Part shown: positions 30,144 to 42,728 of the stretch, one piece after another
Position numbering within the stretch: the stretch's first letter is position 1
How the letters are laid out: the number at the start of each line of letters is the position of its first letter
Source of the DNA: Rhizophlyctis rosea
Taxonomy: Eukaryota; Chytridiomycota; Chytridiomycetes; Rhizophlyctidales; Rhizophlyctidaceae
NCBI GenBank assembly: GCA_027596075.1
Contig: JADGJC010000306.1
Location: forward strand, 1-47,239
Direction: 5' to 3'
DNA length: 47,239 nt
Made by a program: the position numbers and the translations under genes
The notes under the pieces: generated by a model
Told to the model about the DNA's origin: nothing
Seen by the model: only the letters and a program-made list of their open reading frames with translations
Databases searched by the model: none

Positions 30144-32020
30144 ATGTTCGCTGGTTTCTGGGGTACGTATACACTCCAAAATGTCCGAAAAGGAAATGTT
30201 TTGTTGAACTTTCCCACGCTTCAGCCCTCAAGGTCGAACCGACCAAGACCTACCGCCAGATCGTGGACGCAACTTTCCGCATCTCAAACGCCTCTCTCGC
30301 CGCACAACTACCCCAAAACGCAAAGCGCACTTCAATCACCATCACCTCCGGTGACAACGAATTCACTCTGTGCAACCTCATCCCTGGTCACGCTGAAAGC
30401 ACCCCCGTCGATATCACCTTCATCGAGGGGGAGGAGGTTCTCATCTCAAGCGTGGGAAACGTCCCCGTCGACTTGACTGGCAACTACGTCATTGATGATG
30501 AGGTCTTTGGCGATGATGACGATGAGGATGATGAAGGTGGGTTGTGTGTGTTTTGACTTGGACAGTGGGGCTTTGAAGGGGGGTGTGGGAAAGCGGTGTG
30601 GTGGTGTTGGTGGTGGTGAAGGTGGTGAGGGTGGTGAGGGTGGTAGCCAGGGGAAGGGGATGTGGTGGTGGTGGTGTGGTGGTGTGGTGGTGGGTGGTTG
30701 GGTTGGGCAGCTCGGGAATGCTTTGCCTGGGAATGCCACCCCCCGGAATCTAGTGAGTTGCTAGTCACGTGTTCCATTGGGTAGAATTCAACCCCGGGGG
30801 TACACGTCTGCTGCATGATTGATGAACTATCATCCCATGCCAGCACTTACACATCGTCACTCAAATACTCAGAACGCTTCATGATCCCAGACATGATGAA
30901 ATTCGGCGAAGACGACGAAGACGAAGACCTGATGGACGAAGACGACGAGGAGGGCGAATGGGAATCCGGAGACGAGGACGACGAAGAGGAACCCAACGAA
31001 GCCGAATTCGCCGCAGAACTCGACGCCCTCATCGGTCGCAAGAAGGCCGCACTCCCCGCCATCCCCGCCGCCAACGACAAGAAGGCCAAGAAGGCGAAGA
31101 TTGTCGAGTTGACGACCACCGAGACCGTCGTTGAGACTCCTGTTGCCAACGGGTCAGCACAGAAGAAGGAGGCGAAGAAGGCGGAGGTGAAGAAGGAGAC
31201 GCCCAAGAAGGAGGAGAAGAAGGAGTCTCCTGCGACCAAGAAGGCAGAGAGCGCCAAGGCCGTTGCCAAGCAACAGCCCAAGCAGGAGACGCCCAAGAAG
31301 GAGACACCCAAGAAGGAGACACCGAAGAAGGAGGAGAAGGCGGAGAAGGCAAACAAGCACACTTTGCCCGGGGGGTTGGTGGTGGAGGATGTTGAGGTCG
31401 GCAAGGGCGCCAAGGCGAAGAACGGAAAGAAGGTTAGGATCCACCAGTCGTGGTGTAGTGTGATACTATACATCTTCTGGGCTACGTTTGGTTCTCGTCA
31501 AACATCTGTCGGGGCTCCCCTCCTTGAGAATGATTATACATTTAACTCAGCTCACACCGAAAACAAAAGTTTCAATGTGGATTTGATATTTTAATGACTC
31601 ATAAGGAGCCACCCTAACTCCCACAACCCCACAACCCCCACACCCCCACTAACCCCTCCTCACGCGTACTCAGGTCTCCATGCGCTACATCGGCCGCCTC
31701 ACGAACGGCAAGGTCTTTGACCAAAACACCAAGGGCAAGCCGTTCAATTTCAAGCTGGGGGCCGGGGAAGTTATCCGGGGTTGGGATATGGGGATCAACG
31801 GGATGAATGTGGGTGGGAGTAGGAAGTTGACGATACCGGCGGCGTTGGCGTATGGGTCTAGGGTGAGTTTGTGTTTTGTGCTGTTCTTTTGTTTTGGAAG
31901 TTGATTTTGGGTGGTTTGCTGATGATTTGTGATTGGCGGATATAGGGTGCACCTCCGGACATTCCGCCCAACGCGACGTTGGAGTTTGAGGTGAAGTTGT
32001 TGGATGTTAAGGGTAAATGA
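30144..32020 (+). CDS. FPR4: Nucleolar FKBP-type prolyl isomerase with nucleoplasmin-like domain (Fpr3/Fpr4 type)
   Basis: Five exons: 30144-30162, 30225-30536, 30873-31432, 31674-31862, 31946-32020, with GT-AG introns of 62, 336, 241 and 83 bases; 384 residues. Residues 1-105 form the nucleoplasmin-like domain ([20 protein letters not shown] after splicing; [19 protein letters not shown]). Acidic tracts follow (DDDDEDDE, and a second run at about 122-155), then a Lys-rich region with repeated TPKKE units. The C-terminal FKBP domain (about 272-384) shows [55 protein letters not shown] and [11 protein letters not shown]. In yeast this family acts as histone chaperone and proline isomerase in nucleolar chromatin. 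The length is close to the yeast paralogues. The 19-base first exon is typical of genes whose start is easily missed. The long second intron carries a G-rich tract. Confidence 0.92.
30566..30708 (+). repeat. G-rich GGT/GGGT tract inside an FKBP intron
   Basis: Within intron 2 of the FKBP gene the plus (transcribed-sense) strand is almost wholly G and T with many GGTGGT, GGGTGG and GGGG runs. The density of G-runs could allow G-quadruplexes in the pre-mRNA. It is not coding: the frames across it are Gly/Val/Trp junk on one strand and Pro/His junk on the other. Confidence 0.7.
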
Positions 32021-32199
32021 GGGGGAGGATGATGGACGGATATAACTTAATGGGTTGTTGATATTTGTGATGCACATTTTTGTTAATATACGAAAAGATC
32101 ACGCATGTTTGTCAAGTTATTTCTTGGGGTTGGGTTGTGGTTTGGGGCCGTTGTTGATGTGTTTTGGTTGGATGGAAGGAAAGCGGAAGGGTCTGAGAA

Positions 32200-35100
32200 C
32201 AATGTCCAGCCCAGCATTCAGATTGTTGGACGGGAAGGTCCGTACTTCTTCTGATCGCACTTTTTTTTTGCTCAAATGGATGATTGATACCGCAAAAATA
32301 TCGTAAGGGAGGAAAAAATGATTGGGATACGTATCGTTGGAGTGTGTATTCTATCATGCTTCGACGTTGGGATACATCGGCAATGAAAGGAGATTGGTTA
32401 TATTCATTAGAATGCTGTCAATTCCCGTAACGTGCAGGACGAAACATCCCAGGGATACCTCTGCCCCAAGCAAAAATAGAGTCTGACGGAGATGAGTATC
32501 GCATATGCTGGGGAAACATACCAAGCATTGCAAGAGGACTAAGAATCAACAGATTAGAGGCGAACACTGTTCTCTTCATGCCGCCCATTGCCCGCCATGC
32601 AAATGTACTTGATGTGCTAATCCCATCAAACTTCCAGTCCATACATCACCTTCGAGGAGCTACAGTAATGGGGACAAGTTCCGAAGTTCATATGACTTTG
32701 GATTTTATTGACCTTCAATTGTGCTTTTCGCGTAACTTGTCGTTTTTACGGGTGGTGGACTTCGTGGTTTCCAATCGAATGAAGATGAAATATGGGAGGA
32801 AGGCAGAGACTAATGTGCGAATGTCACCCCGTACAAATGTATCAGTGGATATAGTTTCGAGTGATCAGAGTCAAAAGTGAATGATGATTACTGACGTTTC
32901 GCAGATACCAACACCAAGGCGCCGATGCCCAGCACCGTGTTTGAAACTTTCCATTTTGATTGCTGTCATGATTGTCAAGCCAAACGGGTTGTATGAATCC
33001 TTAGCTGTTCAAAGGAACTGGGCTGAAAGGTACGCGATGCTGTCAGCGAAGATTGTCAGTCAGATCTTTCAACAACCTGTAGAATTGTGTGGTTGGAAGG
33101 CGTTGGAGTGATTTTCCATCAACATAACGGCAACAGGGTAGCTGTGCAGGTTGGTGAGAGACTCCCTTTGTCATTATGCACGGACCGCGCATATTCCAGC
33201 ATTTGTGAGTTTGTTTCCGAATCCGTGCGCTTTTTTGTTGCTCCCAGAGACAACGGAGGCAATTGAGGCCGGGAAGTGAGATAGGGCCTGTTGCCCACAC
33301 ATAATCATAGACAAAACAAAGCCGGGGTAAAATATGCATTATTGAGTTGTCAAACCGGCCAACGTTGGAAAATCAAAGAGTCTCAGTAGTTTTGTTTCAA
33401 CGTTTGACAATGAAGCATTGAACTCGTCGTTTGACCTGCCACTCAATATTTCCAAACAACCGACCCGTTCGTTCGTACTTGGAGCTCTTTGACACAATGG
33501 CCATCCACTGATCAAACTGCTCCATATGAAGTCTTCCACGTGAAGATGGGATGTCCATAAACTACCTGAATTTGAGCGGCAATCGATTGGCATTCTGATT
33601 CCAGCGGACGTCCTGCGTCATGTATTTACATTTGCAAATCACTTCTTTTCTTCCATGGGTCCACATTGACAATACTCATTTCTCATCCTCCTTTCGAATA
33701 GCCATCAAGCAAAAGAAATCCCGACCGTTGAACATAGTCTAACAGGGTGGTGGCAAAAGGTTCATCTGTCATTTGATCACGATATTACAGTGAAAATATA
33801 GAGAGTGAAAATATAGTGCGAATATGTCCGATCCATGCCTCACTAATGAGACCAGTTGCATTATGCCAGAATTTATGCCCTTATCATGCGTTGCGGATCA
33901 ATTCGCTACACTATTGCCGTCATGGCAATACGAGTGTCTAGCCGCGTGATCAACCTCCTGTCTTTTTGCCCACTGCCGCCTTCAAATATTGGGTGTTCCG
34001 TTCGCGATTTGGGAGCATGACAGATAGGAAGTAGTTGGATGAAAGGAAAGTTGCCGGTTGGTGGTGGTCAAAAACGCTCAGAAGATTTACAGTCCAGCAT
34101 ATGAATTGTGAGACTGGAAGTTCCACGTCATCATGTTTAGGTTCCCTTTTTCCCGCTCGGAAATAATTGATAGTTCAGATTATCCAAAGAAGGAAAATAA
34201 TGTACATTGATGTTGTGAGTGTATGTCTTGTGATGAAATGGCGTTGGGAAAAAACTGGCATTGAAGGCGTTGCGTTACGTGTGATGTTGTCTGGTGCAGA
34301 ATCTGTTGGTGGACTTCATAATGCTTGTGCCGGGGAAACGTATTCAGCACTTGCAAGAGGATGAACAATTGGGCAGACTGAAGGCAAACTCAGTGCTTGG
34401 CCCTTTCTCATATTGCACTAATTCCATCCACATTCGGGTCCATGAATTATCACTGAAGGGCTAGAATGACTTGCAGAAGCTAGTTGCGTTTGAGTCTGAC
34501 TTTCAGATTCATCGACTATCACCCGTCTGCAGGGATGACTTTTTCTTTTTTTTCGAGGCACTTTGACGAACTGGAATCAAATTCAGGCACAATCACCGTG
34601 CCACATTGCACTGCCACTTTGACCAACATTTCGCGATGAGGCAGAGACTCCAGTTCGAACAGCACAGCTACACAAGCATTGCTGAGAGTGGTTTTTGCTT
34701 TATGATTTGTGCTGATGCTCCGCCGTCTCCAAACACGGAAGCGCCGACGATCGCCGTATCCTTTTCGAACATTCCGTTTTCGCTTTCATGATGTTGGAAC
34801 GGACTCAGGTGCATGAATGAATGCGAAGGTGTTGATATGAATGTTGGAGTGTTGATATGAATGTGAGACGCTTTTGGCATTGCTTATCAGTGAAATATCC
34901 AATCAACCGGTTCGGTGGCAGAATATGCATTTGGTTTTTTCGGCTGTGCGTCACATCGAGTGTCATGCCTATTACGAGTCGGGCACTTTCTGAAGTGAGT
35001 TTCTTCAAGCTATCTGCACGAGCCTACGCACCCTGGTGAGGTCTCAGCGGTCATTTGTATAACAGGAAACCGCTGGTTCGGTCCGCCACTCGATGTTTCA

Positions 35101-38100
35101 GGACCATTTGCCGCATGCTCGTGCTTCCCGGTCTTTCATTTGATGGACTAAATACTGTAGACCAACGCTCAATGTTAAGTTATTCGGGTTAATATGGACT
35201 TTCATCAATCTGTCTGAATGAAGTCGCAATCTGGCACCAGCCATTCCAGCACATGCTCCGGGGATATGACGTTTTCCCACAAATACCTCTCTTGTCTCTT
35301 CAATTATATGCAACTTGACAAGGCACGTTTACTATCGCCATCCTGCTTCGCGATCTCAGCCAAAAAAAATACCAAAATGTTGACAAATGCGGACACACTC
35401 TTGGACCGTGACAGAGTGATGGACGATAGTGAGGCATTGTTCATTTGTCAATTCGATCAACATTCAGAGTGAACAGGTAGAGCGTATCATGATCAGTCTA
35501 CGCATAACAAGTGTTGCGGGTTGCGATACGTCAGCGTGTTTAGATTGGCCATGCAAAGAAGATTATTACGCTGCCTTATTGTTGTCCAGGGCGATTTTGA
35601 TGCATGGCGCGTGACAGCCGATCCCTTTTGCCCCCACTGCCACTTCCAAGGCTTCATTGTGTTGCAAGACGACAAAGAATGAAGTGGGTCAGAAGCCAGA
35701 AAAATGGTAGTGCATCCCCTGCAAAGGAGGCGGTTACCATATCGTCCGTACTTGTTGATACCGGGTTGTCCGCGGCTCGCTGCAGGCATTTTAAAGGGCT
35801 CCGGCTCACCACTATCCTTGCGGTCGCTCCCAAATGATTTCACTCACCCGTGTGGTCTGCTGAGTTTCAAAGGTAGATTGGTGATGCCATAACATCCCAG
35901 AATGCTCCCCACATCATGCATTGTTATCGCAAAACCAATTTTAAGTCATGACTCCTTTTTCGTGAGCTCATTTCGCATCCATATCCATTCCATTGAGGCC
36001 ACAGACTGGTGGATAGAAATACCGTACGATTGCCGAAAAGTCGTCGTGGAAGATGGGGAAATTTGAAAAGAATGGTAAAACTCCACATAAAAGATGATGT
36101 TGTGCGCCCAAAATTCACACAAACCATGTGTTTGAAAAGATATTCGTTTCCATCTGCCATGTGATACATTATTGTGTTTCGGTGACATTCCGTTTAGCGA
36201 TCGCATGGTCTCATCACGGCTTGGAACACTCCCGATAATCATGTATAATTGGGAAATTTTTCCATCCTCAAATTTTTATTGAGTGTCCGAGGGACTTTCC
36301 ATGACGTGGTCGCCGTGGTTTGTGTGAGCACAAGGTTGACTGGTGGGTGATGTCAAAGATGGTCTGGCATAGATATTCAGTCCAACAGATGGGTTGTTGG
36401 ACCGGAAGTTCACTGTGCCATTGCTGGTCTCCTTTTTCCTGGTCAGAAATCTTGGATAAGGGGGAAAAATGAGGTCAGAAGTCTTAGGGTGCGTCATGTC
36501 TTGGTATGTCTTGGTAGGACATGGAAAGCAGGGACAATGGACAGCGTAACATCGTTGTCATCTCATAATCCCCGTCCTGGCGTATGCAGTACTTTGGTTG
36601 CAGGCTATACTTCTGCACCGAGAAAGCGGGTCTGATGAGGCGATCCATCTCAAATTTGCCGGGCAAACATACCACGCATTTGCTCCTGTCCTGTCATCTG
36701 GGTAACAATTCTTCGTTACATCGCTCAATCGACCGGTATGCCGGCTTGACTTTCATCTGAGAGCAGACTGAGTGAGCTACTGAGTGTATCGACCTGACAT
36801 CAGGCCGTTATCGGGTGAAACTTCGTGGAACTGAATGATGGTCTTCAGTACAAGAAGAACATTGAGGTTAGGCGGGTTGAGGAGGCCTGATCTGACTGAT
36901 CTGCTGCCATACACGGACCGCAGGATATTTCGGCATTGGTGAGTGCGGTGCTGCCATACGTATCTCTTTTTGTTTTCGATATTTGAGGACAATCAAAATC
37001 GGGCAGCCAGTACGGGTTCTGTTCCCAATCACAGTGCTGCTAAAAAGAAGTGCGAATGGCTGCAATGAGCCGTCAAAACCGGCCAACTTATGATGTTCAA
37101 GGCGGTCGGCCATTGTCTGTTCATCATGATCAAATTTTAGTATGGAAACCGCTATGTATCCCGCCACTCAATGTTCAGGCTGGTTGACTCGTTCTTCGTT
37201 ATTGCCTTTATCTTGATGAATGGGCGCCACTGCTCAAGACTGAGTTGTTGTGGTCAAGATCGGATGTCCTTGAATTACTTGAGACTGCATGGCGATCTAT
37301 TGGCCCTCCTATATCAGGAGATATTTCGACGCCATGTTCCAGCATTTCAGGCAAGTGTCCTTTTGTCTTCCACAAGGATGCACCTTGACAGTGCTCGTGT
37401 CTTTGTTCATCACGACCACTTCAAAAAAGCACGGGTGGGCTCTGACGGAATGCGGATCCAGTCTTTGACTTTGGCAGAGTGAAGGCCATGGTGACGGAGT
37501 GTTCGTCTGTGAACTTGGTACTGTAGTGAACATATGTCCAATCCACGCCTGACTGGTATTGCTGATTGCGATGGGCCAGACTGTGACAGACAGAAGGACA
37601 TGTCGCCTATGCTGTTTAAGGCAATAAGTGTAAAGCCGGGTCACGACAACAAGGTTGGTCCCTTTTTGCAACTGCCGCTTCCAACTGGATTCATAGAGCT
37701 GCCAAGCGAAAAAAGAATGGCGTTATCAAGAAGATGTTCAGGCGGAGCATCCACTGCAAAGAAGGCGGATATCACGCAATGCCTGTTCCGCTCACATTCG
37801 CCGATACCAAGTCGAGGATTCTCAGATTGTGTAATAAAGCTCGTTGTGCGAGTTTGAAACACGTCCGCATGCCAGGGGCGACAGTGTTGTTGGAGATCAC
37901 TGCTCCATCCTGCTCGAAATTTTCTTGTTGTTGCTTCCATTCTCATCCTTATTGACTTCCATTGAAATGCCGGACAGAGGGATTTTGAGAGCAGAAGGAT
38001 GTCAAAGGGTCGTCGTGGAAGATGGCGTCGAGGCATATCACTCCACCGAAACATGTTATATCTCGGCTCGCTGCATTTGAGTGGCGACAACCCATGTGTT

Positions 38101-38400
38101 TGGAAGGATGTCTGTCCACATCCTTTTTTTCAACATATTTACTGTGTCTCACCGACATTCCTTTTCGCAACCGCATGGTATCTTCATGTGATTTATTGCT
38201 TCTGTCATGATTGAGGAGAGGGCAGATGACAATCTTCGTGCCATTTTGGGGGAAATATATCATCCCCAAACATTGGTGGAACGGGAAATCCAATTTCCGA
38301 TGAGGGAACAAGGCTGCCGCCGGAATCATTATTTTTCCCGCACGCTGCAGGCACGCTGCTTGGGTGGCGGTCTTCAATAACCTTGACCGTACCATTCTGT
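32200..38400. repeat. Diverged tandem array, unit about 1.9-2.2 kb, gene-poor
   Basis: No gene was recognised in these 6 kb, but blocks recur in the same order and orientation. ATTCAGATTGTTGGACGGGA near 32216 recurs in altered form near 34095, 36377 and 38266. A block with ACGGACCGC...GCATT(T/G)GTGAGT at 33180 recurs at 36914. AAACCGGCCAAC at 33350 recurs at 37074. ATATGTCC(G/A)ATCCA(T/C)GCCT at 33823 recurs at 37531. CGTCGTGGAAGATGG at 36042 recurs at 38010. GCAAGAGGA near 32528 recurs at 34355. Spacings are about 1.9-2.2 kb or about 3.7 kb (two units). Copies look far diverged with indels. No ORF spans a unit, and no terminal repeats or transposase motif were seen. Confidence 0.6.
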
Positions 38401-39227
38401 CGTTACCATCGGAAGTGCATACGAAACCCTCGGAACCATCGGAAAGCAAGCCCCGAAGGCCTCCTAGGACTCCAAGGACCCACGCGACGGGCAACGCCCA
38501 GCCTCCAGCCCCCGGCGTAGAACATTCTTTGTGCTACACATCTGGCACGGCCAGTCACTCCATTCGGCGTCTCCGGACCCACCGCATTGCGGCGTTGAAA
38601 CCTGAAAGGCTAACGTTCGTTTGGAAGGCTAAGCCGACCGGGCGATGATAATTACCCCACAGTTTGGACACAGGTATTTTTCCACGGTCCGCATCTTCTA
38701 CCTCCGAACGGACCGACAAGATGGATGGCGTCCACTGAAGCACGCTGCATAATGCCAATACATCTCTCCTTCATGATGTGGGATTTTCACTGGGAGGGTC
38801 GTCGTTCCATTAGGTAAACAGTACTCATATTGGAGAATGAGAGGGTTGGTCACGTTTCTGTCATTTGTGTGGCTCATCTAAGCATGGTGGTCAAACATGC
38901 AAGGCATCAACTTTGGATCCATCCCACATCGCCTTCGATGTCTTCAAAAAGGGACTTGAATCTTGTGCGATGCATACTGCTGTCGGCCGGTGCAAGCGAC
39001 TGCGAACCGTGAATTGAAGAATGAGTCTCGTGGTGGCTCGTTTAGACCTGTGATGCTCAATCTTCTAATATCTGGCTCCGCATGACCATGCCTTCATCAA
39101 TTCTTCTGATCTTTACATGCTCTTTCGCCGGCCGGTCGTATGAACATCGCTTTCTTGGATGCTGTGTGGGGTAGTCCACGGAAATCGGGCTCAGCACCGT
39201 GGCCCGTTCTCCATTCCAAGCAGAAAC
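38401..39227. other. Intergenic, upstream of the Cys-rich protein gene
   Basis: No supported gene. The 94-codon frame at 38364-38648 lacks features. Confidence 0.5.
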
Positions 39228-39235
39228 TATAAAAG
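39228..39235 (+). promoter_or_regulatory. TATA box of the Cys-rich secreted protein gene
   Basis: TATAAAAG lies 77 bases before the chosen ATG at 39305. An earlier in-frame ATG at 39257 is only 22 bases downstream of the box and so probably lies at or before the transcription start. Confidence 0.55.
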
Positions 39236-39304
39236 ACGATCAGACCCTTCGTCAAAATGTTCTTACCCATCTCATCCCTCCAAACCAACCACAAACACAC
39301 GAAA

Positions 39305-39794
39305 ATGGTCAAGATCGCCGTCCTCGCCCTCACCCTCGCCTCCGCCGTCGCCGTCCAGGCCGGCTGCAACAGCCAATGCTTGAGTTCATGCAACTACAAC
39401 TCCCAAACCGAATGCTACGGTCGTTGCTTCTCCACCTGCCAGAGTCAACTCCCCGCCTGCCCCTGCCCGACCTTCACCACGTAAGAACGCAATTCCTGTG
39501 ACCCCTGTTATGCTTTCGCCTTTAGTCCTTGAACAACCATTACAAATAGTCTCATATAACTAACAAAAAACAATTTTCAGCTGTGAGTGGGGTTACAACT
39601 CCTACGGTTACTGTCGTCGCGACACCTACGACAACTGCGTAACGGTCCAACCTAGCTGCAAGCCCAAGCCGACTCCTTCCCCTACCCCCAACTACTACTG
39701 CCAAAGCAAGTGCTTGTCGCAATGCAACACGTACTACACGTACGGCGAGTGCTACGGTCGCTGCTACTCTTCTTGCCTCATCACCAACCCTTAA
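39305..39794 (+). CDS. Small secreted Cys-rich protein with duplicated CxxxCxxxC module
   Basis: Two exons, 39305-39480 and 39581-39794, joined in phase 2 over a 100-base GT-AG intron; 129 residues. The signal peptide is MVKIAVLALTLASAVAVQAG. The mature protein opens with a module of spacing C-x3-C-x3-C-x7-C-x3-C-x3-C (CNSQCLSSC ... CYGRCFSTC). A central Cys-containing segment and a Pro-rich linker (KPKPTPSPTP) follow, then a second copy with spacing C-x3-C-x3-C-x8-C-x3-C-x3-C (CQSKCLSQC ... CYGRCYSSC) almost at the C-terminus. The spacing suggests two helices pinned by disulfides, like alpha-hairpinins but with one extra Cys per helix. No known family recognised. Secreted effector-like, wall or adhesion roles are all possible. 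The start is chosen by the signal peptide and the CACGAAAATGG context. Confidence 0.85.
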
Positions 39795-40639
39795 GGGAGA
39801 GTTTCGAGTTGGTTAGGCTTTTGGGTGCAGTAGCTTTTGTTGATGGACGAAGGGATTTTGGGGCTGGTACCTATGTTCCTTCCGTGCGTTTCTTTGTTAC
39901 TACCTATGTTTGGTTTGTAAGCAATATAAGCTTGGTCTTCCCGGCGTTGAATTTGCTGCTGTTGGCTTTGTTGTGAGAGTCGTGTGCTTCTTTCTTTCTG
40001 ATGGAAAGGTGGGATTCATGGGGCAGCGAAGGTGACCGCGGGTTGGCCCTGACAATCATGACAGTAGCAAGAGATTGATCGACCAGGCTTGCATTTGTGA
40101 ACGCCAAGGTCTATTGGGAGTTTTGCGGGATGTTTTCCTCATGGTCAATCAAACGCATGTCTTGCCATCTTATATCACATTGTGCAAACGTCACACACTT
40201 CAAGCACGGAGCCATCCCTCATTTTGAAAAGGTGTATAGCGAAGTGGTGGCATGTGGCTACTTGCACCAGCGAGTTGTTTTCTAGGTACTATTCAAGCAC
40301 ATCAGCACATCCTCCTGGAATCATCTCCATATGTTCAATCGCGCACTATTTCTCCTGTTTATTGTCTTAGCAGGACTTAGCAGGCGTACGAGCATCCACT
40401 AATTGACGCTTGCGCAGCACGCTTCCATGGTTTTCAATATCCTTTTGAGTCCTTCCGTACACATCAGGGGCCCGGGAGCTTGCATCTATCATATCCATGA
40501 AAGCACCGATGCGGTTGCTCACAATGTGCAACAGAATCTCAACACTTGTCGCAGGTCACTGCGCCCCAGCCGTTGCCGCTCAGTTCGCTCACTGTACCAC
40601 ATAGCTGTGGACCTATTAGGGTTTGGCCAACACCTTTAC
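39795..40639. other. Intergenic, nothing recognised
   Basis: Contains the 3' flank of the Cys-rich gene. The left part of the decayed RTA1-like gene may extend into the right end, but I could not read it. Confidence 0.4.
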
Positions 40640-41360
40640 TCATCACTAACGGATACTGCCACCTAGGCCGCACAGCATGGTCACATCGTACTGGCGCCGA
40701 TCTTCTTCGCCGCGTCTGCTTATATGATACTTTCGAAGGTATGACAACCCTGCTCAACACCTTCTTGACTCCTAATATGTACCAAACTAGCGTTTAAATT
40801 CTTGTCATCCGCCAGCATCACCCATATAGAATCCACCCACTCCCCTCTCCACCCACGTCTCATCGCACGGACATATACCTCACTTGTGACATTTTTTCCT
40901 TCCTCATCCAAATTGAGCCGGCGGCACGAGCGGGATCCTGGCTGGCAGCCAAGCTGACATCGGCGTCGATCTCCTGCTGGCGGGTTTAGCATTGCAAGTC
41001 CTGTCATTCGGCTGTTTCATTGCATTGGCAACAGCTGTGCAGAGGAAGGCGGTGGAGGCGAGAGTCAAGCATGGAGAGTGGAGGAAGTAGATGGTTGCAT
41101 TGTATTTGGCTAGTGTTGCAATTTTGGGGAGTTTGTGGCTCGTGCCGAATCGTTCTGAGAAGCAGGCATAATTTCGGATTTCCTGATGCAATTCTTTTTT
41201 ACGGAATGGAGATCCGCTCCATCTATTGCGTCATCGAATTCTTTCAGGGCCTCAGCAGCGGCATGGGCACACAACGAGCTTGCTATGTATGTTTTGGACT
41301 GTTAGCTCATGTGCGGTGATGGTCATCGTTGCCGTCATCCATCCGATATGGTGATGCCGG
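40640..41360 (+). pseudogene. Decayed RTA1-like membrane protein gene
   Basis: Fragments in changing plus-strand frames match the RTA1-like family (seven-helix fungal membrane proteins linked to lipid flux and drug response) in the right order. They are HIVLAPIFFAASAYMILSK (40682-40738, followed by GTATGA, a plausible old intron), DIYLTCDIFSFLIQ (about 40870-40911), AGLALQVLSFGCFIALATA (about 40977-41036), then VQRKAVEARVKHGEWRK followed by an in-frame TAG, MVALYLASVAILGSLWLV (41092-41145), IRSIYCVIEFFQG (about 41212-41250) and MVIVAVIHPIW (41319-41351). At least two frame changes and a stop separate the pieces, so the gene is dead. The N-terminal helices were not found. Confidence 0.65.
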
Positions 41361-42728
41361 CCCAGGAGTCCGACGCCGCCAACGATGAAGAACGAAGTAT
41401 AGAGATGGGTTTGCAGAGATAGCTGCAACGTTTCTGGTTCGACAAAGATGTTCCAAGGTTCAAGGATCTCAAAGTGTGTTTATAAATTTGAGCTGAAGAT
41501 TCATTTCGCCAGCCCATAAGCTCAGACTCCAGAATGGAATTGGTTGAACCCTCGTTTTCTTTTCTTTGATCTACGAGATGGCCATTATCGACTGCTGGGT
41601 GATCAAGAATAACAATGACGGCACAAACCTTCCCCCAAATTGATTGTCCAGTTCCATGGTAAATGTTCACTTTGACGGCGTCGACCAATTGAACAACAAT
41701 CACAGGCATGCGACTGTCCGATACATTGTCGCGGCACGAAAGAGATCATTGCAACTTCAAATGCATCATGAGCATTAGGGCAGTGCGACTACCTATGCGA
41801 AGGGCTTGAATAACTATGCATCCGTCGGTAATCTCGTCCTGAGTGACTGCACGCCTCCCAACCCTTTCTCATGCTGCTTTATTGCAAGTCACAATTTGAG
41901 ATTGCATAGTCAGTTACCTAAAGCGTTTACGGCTTTGTTGTGCAATCAGGAGTAAGAACCCATGGCTGGGCCGCGTGGATATTTATCCTCCATGGGTGCC
42001 TTTTCCCTTGCGCAGACAGATCACAAGAAATTGGGAGCACACGATCATTTGAAGTGGACATGATGCCCAATCCTTCTTCTGCTACACATCCTTCTGCTTC
42101 CTTAAGGCACGGTTGGCAGAACGATTGCAAAAGAGGGCATTGCAGACAAGTGAAGATTTTGGTCACTCATCGATGGAAACAAATGGAGGCCAAATGCAGT
42201 GGACTTGCTGGCGAGTCATGCACATATTTCACGAGAAGAAGACAGATTGAGCTTTTCCTAGTTATCTTTACACCAGACAACGAGGGATGGGTTGCTGCCG
42301 CCACAGGACTACAATAAAGGAGCATCAAGTATTAGCGATATGTCGCTCGAATGTCATATAATTTCGAATAAGTATTCATGGAACGAGAAATGAGTGTGTC
42401 CATTTGTCTCAAAATAGAAAGATAGAAGCCTGATGATTGAAAGAAATACGTTACATAATCTTACCGCGCCACACCGAGGCACGGTGACTCGGGTGCTTCG
42501 CTTCCAGTGATCTCTCAATGGTACCAGGGTCATCCGTGGGTCATCCAGTCATCCTTCTAGAACCCCTTTCCACACTTCATCCCTGTCTTTCAATTAAATT
42601 TTCGCTACGAAAGTTTTCTTTTTCATTTGGGTATTTGGGTATTCCGTTCATCCCGCCTTAGTACAAATAAACGTCTTTACAACCATGAGCCGCCCCATGC
42701 AACCCGCTCAGACCCTTCAGCACCCATC
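41361..42728. other. Intergenic, nothing recognised
   Basis: Frames of about 120 codons occur on both strands (41335-41709 minus, 41940-42317 plus) but show no motif, signal peptide or splice structure. The last 100 bases are the 5' leader of the next gene and include a tandem TTTGGGTA pair near 42627. Confidence 0.45.

Noticed and set aside
30492..30764. Gly/Val/Trp-rich frame near 30.6 kb
   Set aside because: Translation of the G-rich intron tract of the FKBP gene.
39257..39304. N-terminal extension of the Cys-rich secreted protein from ATG 39257
   Set aside because: Would bury the signal peptide and lies at the expected transcription start; 39305 is preferred.
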